DNA of 64,000 bases from Hofstenia miamia (taxonomy: Eukaryota > Xenacoelomorpha > Acoela): positions 1,756,554 to 1,820,553 of the forward strand of contig SCFE01000080.1 of NCBI GenBank assembly GCA_004352715.1. Reading direction: 5' to 3'. The notes beneath the pieces were generated by a model. It was not told the origin of the DNA and did no database searches. It was given only the letters and a program-made list of their open reading frames with translations. This document shows positions 45,113-55,723 of the stretch, piece by piece. The number at the start of each line of letters is the position of its first letter. Position 1 is the first letter of the stretch. The translations under genes and the position numbers were made by a program.

Positions 45113-45830
45113 GTCGTCGGCTCCATCCTAGTCCAAATCAGTCTGATGTTTGATTTTACATATTTTCCGAATATCCTGATGTGTGATTTCCTTAGATTTA
45201 CATTCTGATTTGTTGGGTTGAGAATTGGAATCTTACCCTTTCCGTTCTTTACTGCACATACACTTGACGGCATTGACACTCTTTTTGTGTTTATCCCTTT
45301 ATTCTCATAGATCATCACGTCGGCTGTGATCGCTTCCTCTGTTTCGATCTCGTACATTTTCCATTGGTGCGGCTGCAGATGTATGTCTTCCTGTAATTCA
45401 AACGTAATTTTTCTTTCTCTGCCCTGTTCTTCTTCAATCTCAATCTCTTCCTCTTTAACTTTGATGGTTCTATCCGCATAGTTGATAATGCATTTGTTTC
45501 TTATGAGGAAGTCATCTCCCAAAATAATCTCATATGGTAGCATGTTATTGTGTGTATCTACCACTACCAGTGATTTGTGGAGATCGGCGTCTTCGCCACT
45601 TTTAGCTGCACTGCTTCCAGTGTTCCTTTGGTATCGATGTATTCGCCAGATGCGTTGATAAGCCTTTTGTTACACTTGGTGAGATCTTCTCTCAAGAACC
45701 CTAACTTTGTTGCGCAGTCATCTGTAATTATCAAGGTTGCCGCTCCCATATCAATGGTTGCTTTTATCATTATTCTGTTAACCGATATTGTCATTGTATT
45801 CACCGTGTCCATGTTCGCCATAATCATCAC
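45019..45830 (-). pseudogene. pol: Protease and linker part of pol, element C
   Basis: Two frames. 45564-45830 carries the protease active-site region with I-D-M-G-A-A-T (Met replaces Thr of D-T-G, as in B). 45019-45564 carries I-L-G-D-D-F-L, the glutamate-rich linker and then an altered tail. The +2 shift between them is shared with B. A 10-base deletion near 45,135, absent from B and D, changes the frame of the linker. Confidence 0.8.
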
Positions 45831-45862
45831 TGCTGCGCGGTTTTCAGGAGTCGGCGCTCCAC

Positions 45863-47144
45863 TTAGTTTTCTGATTCCTCTTCAGTTTGGGGTTCCTCGT
45901 TTGTTTCCCCCTCTGATTCTATCAAATCTTCTTCTTCGAAGTACCCTTGTTCTTCTCCAATCATGTTTACTTGTTTGTGGCACTCGTCTCTTTTGTGTCC
46001 TTTCTTTCCACAATTATAACATTTAATGTCTTTTTCACAAACCTTCTTCATTTTTCCATCTCTAGCTTTTATTCTTATCCTCTTTTCTTGTTTGTCAGTC
46101 TCATACGTTTTCGTTGTGTTTTTCGGTTTGAGGTTGTTCCTCCATGTTGGCGTTTCTCTATGCCAAGCTGCCTTTTCATTTATTCTTGCGTTATTTTCAA
46201 TCGTCGCTTGTATGTCCACTGCTTTTCTGATCATCTTCTCCAATTTGTTGTCTACATCGCACTTAATTTCAAATTGTGCTCTTATATTGTCAGGCATCCC
46301 CTTGCAAATATGCGAAAAGAGATCATATTTTGAATATTGGTTCTCTCTTGAGCTGAGTGTGACCAGCCTCTCGACCTGTTGTATATAATTGCGGATGTTC
46401 ATCTTCATTCCATTTATAATTATTCAGTATTGGTTCTTAAAGCTTTCGTTTCCATAATATTCTATGAAGTTGCCAATTAACAATTCATAGTCTGTTTTTG
46501 TTTCCGGGTCTAACAGCAAGTAGTGCTGTGCTGCTGCTCCCGTTAGACATAGAGGGAATCTTGCTGCTGCTGAGTGTTGGCTCACCTTCCTTTCCGCCAT
46601 CGTCAACTCAAACATCTGGAGCCATTCCCCAAATGTTGGATTATTGCCATCTACTCTGCCATTGAATTTTGGTAGCGTGGCTTTACAGGGGATCATATCG
46701 TTTCCCACTTCCTGGTTTAATATTGAGTTGCCGTATTTTGGTTTCATGTTTTTTGTTGTCCCTTCTTTTTTTCGCAATTGTGTGGTTATCGCTTTTGTGA
46801 TTTCCTCAACGAATTTCTTCTTTTCTACCTCATTCTCGTCTTCTGAAGAGTCTTCTGATAGGTGATCATGGAGTGGCAAAGCTCGTAGTTCACGTTCTTT
46901 TCTACCTACGAACTGAAAATTGTGGGATTGTATTTTATCTTGTTCTTCCTTATTCAGCTGCAATAACCTCAATTTGTCCTTCAATTGAGCTACTTCCTCT
47001 TGCCTCAGATCCTTATCTTTGACCAGTCGCCTGTTCTCCATTTCCAGCAAGTCCTGATGTAATTGTGTTGACTGTTCATTTCTGCTTGTTTCAAGTCGAG
47101 TTATTTTACTCTTAAGTTGTGATATCTCTGCGGCTTGTATATCA
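45863..47144 (-). pseudogene. gag: gag, element C (N-terminus lost in gap)
   Basis: The frame enters from the gap within the coiled coil, runs through the acidic patch and capsid, hits a TGA at 46424 (AGA in B), then continues after a small in-frame deletion. It ends with the zinc knuckle C-Y-N-C-G-K-K-G-H-K-R-D-E-C and an acidic tail. The knuckle is in frame here, unlike in B, so C shows the normal relation of capsid, basic linker and knuckle. The stop at 45863 is followed by the pol frame in the -1 phase. Confidence 0.85.
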
Positions 47145-48144
47145 NNNNNNNNNNNNNNNNNNNNNNNNNNNNNNNNNNNNNNNNNNNNNNNNNNNNNNNN
47201 NNNNNNNNNNNNNNNNNNNNNNNNNNNNNNNNNNNNNNNNNNNNNNNNNNNNNNNNNNNNNNNNNNNNNNNNNNNNNNNNNNNNNNNNNNNNNNNNNNNN
47301 NNNNNNNNNNNNNNNNNNNNNNNNNNNNNNNNNNNNNNNNNNNNNNNNNNNNNNNNNNNNNNNNNNNNNNNNNNNNNNNNNNNNNNNNNNNNNNNNNNNN
47401 NNNNNNNNNNNNNNNNNNNNNNNNNNNNNNNNNNNNNNNNNNNNNNNNNNNNNNNNNNNNNNNNNNNNNNNNNNNNNNNNNNNNNNNNNNNNNNNNNNNN
47501 NNNNNNNNNNNNNNNNNNNNNNNNNNNNNNNNNNNNNNNNNNNNNNNNNNNNNNNNNNNNNNNNNNNNNNNNNNNNNNNNNNNNNNNNNNNNNNNNNNNN
47601 NNNNNNNNNNNNNNNNNNNNNNNNNNNNNNNNNNNNNNNNNNNNNNNNNNNNNNNNNNNNNNNNNNNNNNNNNNNNNNNNNNNNNNNNNNNNNNNNNNNN
47701 NNNNNNNNNNNNNNNNNNNNNNNNNNNNNNNNNNNNNNNNNNNNNNNNNNNNNNNNNNNNNNNNNNNNNNNNNNNNNNNNNNNNNNNNNNNNNNNNNNNN
47801 NNNNNNNNNNNNNNNNNNNNNNNNNNNNNNNNNNNNNNNNNNNNNNNNNNNNNNNNNNNNNNNNNNNNNNNNNNNNNNNNNNNNNNNNNNNNNNNNNNNN
47901 NNNNNNNNNNNNNNNNNNNNNNNNNNNNNNNNNNNNNNNNNNNNNNNNNNNNNNNNNNNNNNNNNNNNNNNNNNNNNNNNNNNNNNNNNNNNNNNNNNNN
48001 NNNNNNNNNNNNNNNNNNNNNNNNNNNNNNNNNNNNNNNNNNNNNNNNNNNNNNNNNNNNNNNNNNNNNNNNNNNNNNNNNNNNNNNNNNNNNNNNNNNN
48101 NNNNNNNNNNNNNNNNNNNNNNNNNNNNNNNNNNNNNNNNNNNN
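47145..48144. other. 1,000-N gap between elements C and F
   Basis: The left flank is the gag coiled coil of C on the minus strand and the right flank is ORF3 of F on the plus strand. The missing sequence should include the rest of at least two elements, so the true distance is unknown. Confidence 0.9.
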
Positions 48145-49270
48145 TGAAACCTTTTAATCAAATCGCACTGGATGTTGAATGCATAACATCAAGGATAGAA
48201 ATACACGAACGCATAAGATTAAAACTTAGTAAAAGGGGATTAACGCAATCATTTTGGGAGACAATCCCAGAAGCAAGATGAACTACCCCACCACGATCGG
48301 TTTGGCGACAGCGTCAAACACAACTGGTACATATGAAGAGATCGAGCGATTAGTTGATACAAAAATCCTATTGTGCACGCCGCCTAAAACAATATCTATA
48401 CCCATGGTACTACCAAGATGGCGATTACTGAAAGAGGTCCGGCCAGCAAAAACGTATTTGCATGAATATAAATCTTATGTAAATTCTCGCAGCAAAGCAA
48501 AAGAAATGATAAAACGAGAGGATTATAAGAAGACAAAGAAAATATTATTAGACAACGATAACAAAGACCGTGTCTACATTGAGGGAAACATAACCCCAGA
48601 TCAACTTTATACGGACGGAGAGGCAATACATAGTCAACTCCAAGAGCTGAGGAGAGAGATCGAACTGCTACAACCGCGAGCGGTTATATTGCTTTCAGGA
48701 GTAAATTATATTGTATGGACTGATTTATGGGAGCAGAATTATCGTTACTACAATGTAACAAAACGTGTGGAAATCGTGACCATGATGCGAATTGGAAAGA
48801 ACGATCCTGGCGACATCTCGGAACAGGAAGTACTGGAAAATATTAGCTTTTTCTACAAGGACGTGGCAAATACGCGCAGCCTACGAAAAGTCTTCACATT
48901 TTTCTACCCAAATACGCAGATGCGAGCAGACCTAGCACACACGTGTAAGGCAGACGCCCAGATGACACTTTTAATAGCATTAAAAGGCATCAGTTTATAT
49001 AAGAAATATTTTGAAATTTTCTCTCAGAAAATGAATGAGTTACGACAACTCACACCAATAGCAGAGAACATCAGAGAGTCGAGTTTCTTGAAGTACGCAA
49101 ACACTGTCACAACAGAACGCGAGGCAGTATTAAAATTATCCAAGCAAGAAGAGTATGCCATGATAACCTGGGAAGAAGCCGAGGTGGAATCACTTATACG
49201 AAGAGCGGATACTCTCGTGCATGGGGAACGACCTGTGCTGTCCATAACGCAAGCTGAGGAGGGCGTGTAG
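48145..49270 (+). CDS. ORF3 C-terminal third, element F (best-preserved copy)
   Basis: From 48254 to 49270 the frame is fully open (338 codons). Upstream, between the gap and about 48,280, one base is missing relative to element D, so the two parts are out of frame. Landmarks are N-Y-P-T-T-I-G-L-A-T-A, F-Y-K-D-V-A-N-T-R-S-L-R-K-V-F-T-F-F-Y-P and a helical, glutamate/lysine-rich end. No membrane segment or known fold was recognised. The last sense codon GTG spans the LTR boundary and the TAG stop is the LTR sequence TGTAG. Close conservation with A and D suggests selection on the protein when the elements were active. Confidence 0.75.
49254..49265 (+). other. Polypurine tract before the 3' LTR, inside ORF3
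   Basis: GAGGAGGG, the only purine block directly before the LTR, is also ORF3 coding sequence (Glu-Glu-Gly). Its position next to TGTAGC fits the plus-strand primer of an LTR element. Equivalent tracts precede the LTRs at 30455 and 59125. Confidence 0.55.
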
Positions 49271-49534
49271 CATCATCCTAAAAAGGCAACTAAAGCTGAA
49301 CAAAGTCGAATGATTATTAATTGAAATTAATTGTAAAAATTTAGTTGAATGAACTTTAGTTATTTTTGTAAAATGCAACCAAGATTTAATATTGGTCAAA
49401 ATAAGAAACTTGTTAGCCGATCAAGAGATAATTGACAAATTAAATTGTGCAAACTAAAGCTTACGTATGAACAGCCATATTGGCAGACGAATCATTTGAA
49501 TTTTAAAATCGGCAGGTACTTTTTGTAGAAATTT

Positions 49535-49542
49535 TATAAATA
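49535..49542 (+). promoter_or_regulatory. TATA box in the LTR
   Basis: TATAAATA lies 30 bases before an AATAAA, so transcription would start close to the polyadenylation signal. Confidence 0.5.
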
Positions 49543-49571
49543 GCTTTGATTGAACCATTATTTTGATGAAC

Positions 49572-49577
49572 AATAAA
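49572..49577 (+). terminator. LTR polyadenylation signal
   Basis: AATAAA in the sequence GAACAATAAATTCTT is conserved in the A/B LTR (30765-30770). It would mark the R/U5 part of the LTR. Confidence 0.5.
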
Positions 49578-50398
49578 TTCTTTGGAGTTTATTTAAACTT
49601 TCATTTCTACTTTATCTGGTTTGATCAATTAGTTAAATGTACAGCTAGGCGAGTTGTGTTTAGTAGTGGCTGGAGTCCATCACGGGATCGATTCTCAGGG
49701 TCCTTGTGCCAGTCATGAAACCGCACTTATGTTATGGTTAGGAGTTTTTCGATTCTTGCCTAGTCTGACTATTGATCAATACATGTATAAAATAATCAAT
49801 GCTTGAAATGACTGGATAGTCGACACTTTGGGATATTTATATATTCTTAAATGTAGGAGACTCGACTACAATTGACCTGATAAACGACCTTACATGTAGT
49901 ACTAGTAAATGTAGGAATAGGAAACTGCAATCTTATTACTTAAATGTTTAAGCTGATAGTTTTACGGTAATAACTATTTTAATATTATGTAAATGCAGTT
50001 AGTGTCAATGCCCAGTTGCTTTATTAAATCAAAACAACAAACACTTTACAAAATTGAGTTTAAGTCAGTTACAACTTGACTTGAGTGCACGCACTGAGCT
50101 AACGTAAGTTACACATAATTAGTTCCAGTTGGTACTGTGGATTCAGTCATCGTTTATGAAGGAACTGTGTTGTGGAGATCGGCTTTGGGCAGTAGCCCAC
50201 AGAAGAATTGAAGAGGAAACGTCACATGGCTCCGTCACCTAAACAGTGATTGTCAATACTCAATTAACTTAACTAGTTAACGAGAAAGAGGAAAAGTTTG
50301 GCGGTTCAATAACTTAGTAACTCCTCACCTGCAATCTACCGAGTGATAATTATCAGCAATAATACACGGCGCAAATAGGCCAGGTGGAGGATGTTACA

Positions 50399-50412
50399 TG
50401 GTGACTGTGACA
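50399..50412 (+). other. Primer-binding site, element D (degenerate)
   Basis: TGGTGACTGTGACA follows the LTR. Compared with E, both CpG sites have become TpG. It would pair less well with the tRNA primer. Confidence 0.65.
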
Positions 50413-50561
50413 TCTAAGAAGTCAACGGAGAGGAAACAATACAGTGATACTCTTTCAAAAACTCTGAAGTCAGCAAAGGCAGAAAACCTCAATTGCAACA
50501 GGTGCAAACTGTACTCTTGAATTGTAACCGAACCGGAAAGCCACTACAACATCAAGAAACA

Positions 50562-51613
50562 ATGACAAACAATAAAAGTAAGAGAGGAAGCGCAAAGAAG
50601 ACGATACTGAAAATCACTACCCCTATGGCGACACGATCGTCATCCTATCCAAGGAATTCGGAAGCAACCCAAACCCCAGAGTCAATAAGACAGGAATCCT
50701 CTTCTGAACCAGGAACCCCAGAAATTATGGAAATTCTGAGAAAGAATAATGAGACGGAGAAATTACTACGAGAAGAAATTGGTTTGCTAACAAAAAGGAT
50801 AAAGGACATCGAATTAGCAAGTGTGGAAACAATCAGGAACATCCAAATTGATATGGATACCAGGTTAATTGAACAAAGCGAAGTGTTCCAAAATGAGATC
50901 AAGGCACTTACGAAACAATTAATGGAATCAAACAGCAGATTTCTGGAACAAAATCAGCTTCTGCAAGATAAGAATAATGTATTAGAAAGAACAAACCAGC
51001 AGCTAATACAAGATAATGATATACAAGCCGCAGAGATATCACAACTTAAAAGTAAAATAACTCAACTTGAAACAAACAGAAATGAACAGTCAGCACAATT
51101 ACAACAGGACTTGTTGGAAATAGAGAACAGGCGACTAGTCGAAGATAAAGATCTGAGGCAAGAGGAAATAGCTCAATTAAAAGACAAATTGAGGTTATTG
51201 CAGCTGAATAAGGATGAACAAGATAAAATACAATCCCACAATTTTTAGTTCATAGGTAGGAACAACGTGAACTATGAGCTTCACCACTCCATGACTACCT
51301 ATCAGAAGACTCTTTGGAAGACGAGAATGAGGTAGAAAAGAAGAAATTCTTTGAGGAAATCACAAAAGTGATAACCACGCAATTGCGAAAAGAAGAAGGG
51401 ACAAAAAAAACATGAAACCGAAATACAACAACTCAATATTAAACCAGGAGGTGGGAAACGATATGATCCCCTGTAAAGCCCAAGAGGGACGAGTGCCACA
51501 AACAAATAAACATGATTGGAGAAGAACAAGGGTACTTCAAAGAAGAAGATTTGATAGAATTGGAGGGGGAAACAAACAAGGAACCCCAAACTGAAGAGGA
51601 ATCAGAAAACTAA
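50562..51613 (+). pseudogene. gag: gag, element D, capsid deleted
   Basis: The N-terminal region and coiled coil are open to a TAG at 51246 (CAG in B and E). Near 51,480 the sequence jumps from C-K-A, the first capsid residues, directly to the last part of the zinc knuckle. This removes what corresponds to about 679 bases of B (32981-33659). All of the capsid and most of the knuckle are gone. A further one-base difference lies near 51,260. The product could not form a particle by itself. Confidence 0.85.
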
Positions 51614-51645
51614 GTGGAGCGCCAACTCCTAAAAACCATGCAGCA

Positions 51646-54600
51646 GTGATGATTATGGCAAACTTGGACATGGTAAACACAATGACAATATTGGTGAATG
51701 GGATAATGATAAAAGCAACCATTGATACGGGAGTGGCAACCTTGATAATTACAGATGACTGCGCAACAAAGTTAGGATTCCGAAGAGAAGACCTCACCAA
51801 GTGCAATAAAAGGCTTATCAATGCATCTGGCGAATATATCTACACTAAAGGAATATTGGAAGTGGTGCAGTTAAGAGTGGCCAACACCACATTTGAGCAA
51901 TCACTGGTGGTAGTGGACACACACAATAACATGCTACCATACGAGATTATTTTGGGAGATGACTTCCTCATAAAGAACAAATGTGTTATAAATTATGCGG
52001 ATAGAACCATCAAAGTTAAAGAGGAAGAGATTGAGATCGAAGAAGAACAGGGCAGAGACAAAACAATCACGTTCAAATTACAGGAAGACATACATCTGCA
52101 GCCGCACCAATGGAAAATGTACGAGATCAAAACAGAAGAAACAATCACAGCCAATGTGATGATCTATGAAAACAAAGGAATAAATACAAAAAGAGTGTCA
52201 ATGCCGTCAAGTGTATGTGCAGTAAAGAATGGAAAGGGCAAGATTCCAATCCTCAACCCAACAAATCAGAATGTAAACTTGAAGAAATCACACATCAGAA
52301 TATTTGGAAAATATGTGAAATCGAACATCAGACTGATTTGGAAAGCATTGGAGGACGAAGATGGAGCCGACGACTTGTATGGTCGATTCAAGGACTTACA
52401 AGTGGAAGCGCAAAGTACTCCACATGGCCGACTCAAGGGCGAGTGGACGAACACCATCCAAGTCGCGAGTACTCCCAAAGGCCGATTCAAGGGTGTTGGG
52501 ACGAAAGCAACCAATGATGAATACAAGATCCCAGACATCAAGAGCGAAGATTACCAACACCTGGACAAAGAGGAGATACAACTGCTAAGAGATACGCTAA
52601 GATGACACAAACAGATATTCAACTACGGAGAAATAAGTGTGGGGCAAGCGATAGGGGAAAAACACAAGATAGTAACAACCACGGATAAACCAATAAAACT
52701 CCCCTGTAGAAGAGTGCCCGAACAGATGAAGGACGAGTATAATCAGATATTGGAAGAATTAATAGACAACAAGATTATACGACCAAGTGAGAGTCTGTAC
52801 GCAGCACCAACGGTGTTCGTGAAGCAGGGAGAAAAATACCAGTTATGTATAGACTTCCGGAAGCTGAACGAAGTGACAAAGAAAGACTCGTACCCTCTGC
52901 CGAGAATAGAGGACATGTTATACGAAGCAAGCAAGCACAAATACTTTACAACATTAGACTTATGCAAAGCGTATTGGCAAGTACGAATGGAAGAAAATGA
53001 TATTGAAAAGACAGCATTCATAACACCATACGGGCTGTATGAGTGGATTTATATGGCGTTTGGGCTATGCAACGCGCCGGCAACGTTTCAAAGATATATA
53101 ACAAAAGTCCTGAAAAACAAAAAACACAGAATGGAGGATGGCATCAACGCATACATAGATGATATAATCATAACAAGTGACACGATACAAGAGCATATAG
53201 AGAAACTAGACAGAACGCTAACAATTCTAGGGAAAGCAGGACTCCGAATAAACGGCAACAAATGCAAAATCTTAAAGGAGAAAATCATTTTCCTGGGAAG
53301 AACAATAGAAAAAGGGAGAATATCAATGAAAGATAACGCAAGAGAAATGATACGGAAGATAGAGAAACCAAATAACAAGAAGGACATCCAGAGAATAATG
53401 GGTTTCTTTAATTATTACGGCACATTCATTCCTAACATTGCAGGAAAAACAGCGAAGATGACAAAACTCATGAGAAAATCGGTACCATTCGTATGGACAT
53501 GGCAAGAACAGGAAGAACTGGACAACATCAAGGAAGAACTAGCGAAATTGCCATCACTCAACACACCAGATTACGACGAGCCATTCATACTGGACTGCGA
53601 TGCAAGCAAGGTCGCCATAGGAGCAACATTAGGACAAATGAGAAAGGGGAAAGAGGTACCAATACAATTCTTTAGCCGCAAACTACGAGCAAGCGAGGAA
53701 AATTACGGCTCAACTAAAGTAGAAATGCTAGCGCTAGTTGAAAGTATCAGAAAATTTAGACATTTCTTAATTGGAAAAGAGTTCCGAGTACGTACCGATA
53801 ACAGCGGCCTCGCGTGGCTAAAAAAATTTTCAGGAGATAAATCAGGCATTGTATCCCGATGGATAGAATACCTTAACGAATTTACATTCACAATAGAACA
53901 TCGAAAGGGCACTCTACATAGTAACGCAGACTTTTGGACCTCATTACCAGAGTACCAAAGAGACGCGGAAAAGACAGATGGAGAAAAGCAGCAATTCCAG
54001 TTTCTACCACACAATCAATACGATGAGTTGCCAGAGATTAACGTAGACAAGAAGGGTCAGACGGTACTACCAATCATAATAAAAGAAGAAATCTCTGAGA
54101 AGGAGATCATAGAAAAACAACAAGACGATGTAATCCTTAATGAGATAATAAGAAAACTGAAAGCACCCCAAACGACACTATCAAAGCTAACAGCAAGCTA
54201 CTTTGAACGTTACAAATGGAAAACAAACCAAAATGGGTTATTGTATGTCGAAGGGCAAAACAATCGAATCGCAATACCAGAGTACTTCAAAAGGGATTTG
54301 ATACGGCGGATACACGAAAAAGGCCACCTAGGAATAATACAAACAGAGAAAACATTTAACGGGTGATTTATAACAATGGCAGTAAGAAAGGTAATTGAAG
54401 ACATCATTAACAAATGCACTACATGTTTGCTACACAACAACCAATGGTTCCCAACACAGAGAGCACCACTGGAGAAGATAATCGCCACACACCTGAATGA
54501 AATAGTCCACATCGACTTGGAACAACTTTCGAAAGATAACGAGGGGTATCAATTCCTATTAGTAATGGTGGATAACTTTACGAAATACGCAAGGATGATC

Positions 54601-55723
54601 CCAATGAAGAATACAACTGTGGAAACCACAGCGGAAATAGTAATGAAAGAGTGGATACTGCGTCTCGGACCAATGGAAAATTATCATATCAGACAAAGGA
54701 CCACAATTTGAAAGTGGCCTATTCCAGGAAATGGCTAAAATGCAAGAGATAGTTAGTGAAAGAACCACAGCATACCACCCACAGGCGAAAGGTGCGGTGG
54801 AGAGACTAAACAGAACCCTGATAAAACTAATAAGAGTAACAACGACAAGGATTGGCGGAAATAAATGGAGAGAGGTGATCGAGATGATAGAGTATTTTTA
54901 TAATACGTCGGTGCACTCAACAACAGGAGTCACCCCATTTAAAGCAATGTTCGGCCGGGAGGCAGCGACACCACTATCAATGCAATATACCGACTACAGC
55001 AAAAAGCTAAATAACGACTATGTAAATCAATTACGCAAACAGATCTCAGCAATTCACGAAACAATATGCCACAACACGAAGAAATCGGCGGTAAGACAAC
55101 AGCAAAACTATAATAAAAAAATCTATGGGCACGCGCACAAAGTAGGCGACAAAGTCTATGCATTTGCACCAATAAAACTAACAGACATGAATCAGGTTCG
55201 CAAACTAAAAACGGTTTGGTCCGGACCACATACAATAACGCAAGAATTGCCGAATAATGAGTATATGTTAGACAATGGCAGACTGTTGCACTTCCAAAAT
55301 TTGAAAAGAGCAATGGTAGACATTGAAGAAATGAAGATAGATGAAAATGCTGAGTTTAAATTAAGCCGAATAAATGGCAAGGAGGTTATATATGATATGT
55401 ATGATTTAGACAGCCTACCGGAGGAGGAATTCGAGGAAGAATTCACAGCAGACATCGGAAACGAACAATTAGAAAGGAGAGTGCAACCCCAGAGGGCCGC
55501 AAGAAATAAAAATATATTTAACCCTGAAATATGGGATATAGATATAATAACTGCATTTAGGAAATTAGAGAAGGATGCATCAGCCACTCAGGAGGCGAGT
55601 GAAGCAGAATCAACCAACAGAGGGAATCCCGACCACAAACACGAGGAGGCGAGTGCGCAGAAGTTATCAAACCGGATGTCGATTCGAGGGCAGAAGGGAC
55701 AAGAACGACGAGATGGTCAATAG
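51646..55723 (+). pseudogene. pol: pol (protease, RT, RNase H, integrase), element D
   Basis: The protease has the normal D-T-G (near 51,724) and I-L-G-D-D-F-L. A linker with three RFKG boxes follows. The frame stops at TGA 52603 (CGA in E), resumes as a 575-codon RT-RNase H-integrase frame (52639-54366) with Y-I-D-D at 53152 and D-A-S at 53599, stops at TGA 54364 (CGA in B), and resumes. A one-base insertion near 54,678 shifts the integrase core before S-D-K-G. The last frame (54731-55723) has A-V-E-R-L-N-R and the G-P-H-T-I domain, then a hydrophilic tail of about 50 residues that overlaps ORF3. The catalytic residues of all four enzymes can be seen, so D was probably active before these lesions. 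Confidence 0.85.
52380..52505 (+). repeat. Three RFKG boxes in the protease-RT linker, element D
   Basis: Boxes CGATTCAAGGAC, CGACTCAAGGGC and CGATTCAAGGGT are spaced about 45-55 bases apart, with AGTACTC before the second and third. The arrangement is the same as in B and C. Confidence 0.7.

Larger units (their letters stand above)
40333..47144 (-). mobile_element. Element C: inverted LTR retrotransposon copy between two gaps
   Basis: The order on the minus strand, from right to left, is gag (truncated by the gap at 47145), protease, RT-RNase H, integrase and the first half of ORF3, ending at the gap at 40332. No LTR is visible. From the axis to about 43.4 kb it is nearly identical to element B. 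Farther out it diverges and is in better condition than B. Confidence 0.85.
48145..50398 (+). mobile_element. Element F: ORF3 end plus LTR, continuous with element D
   Basis: Only the 3' part of this copy is present. It passes without a gap from ORF3 through the purine tract into an LTR that serves as the 5' LTR of element D. Confidence 0.8.
49266..50398 (+). repeat. LTR shared by elements F and D (complete, 1,133 bp)
   Basis: This gap-free LTR runs from TGTAGCATC to GATGTTACA. The promoter and polyadenylation signals lie about 270-310 bases in. It differs clearly from the LTR at 59125 (roughly one change per ten bases over the first 200, with several indels), so the two LTRs around D are not a young pair. 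Confidence 0.9.
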
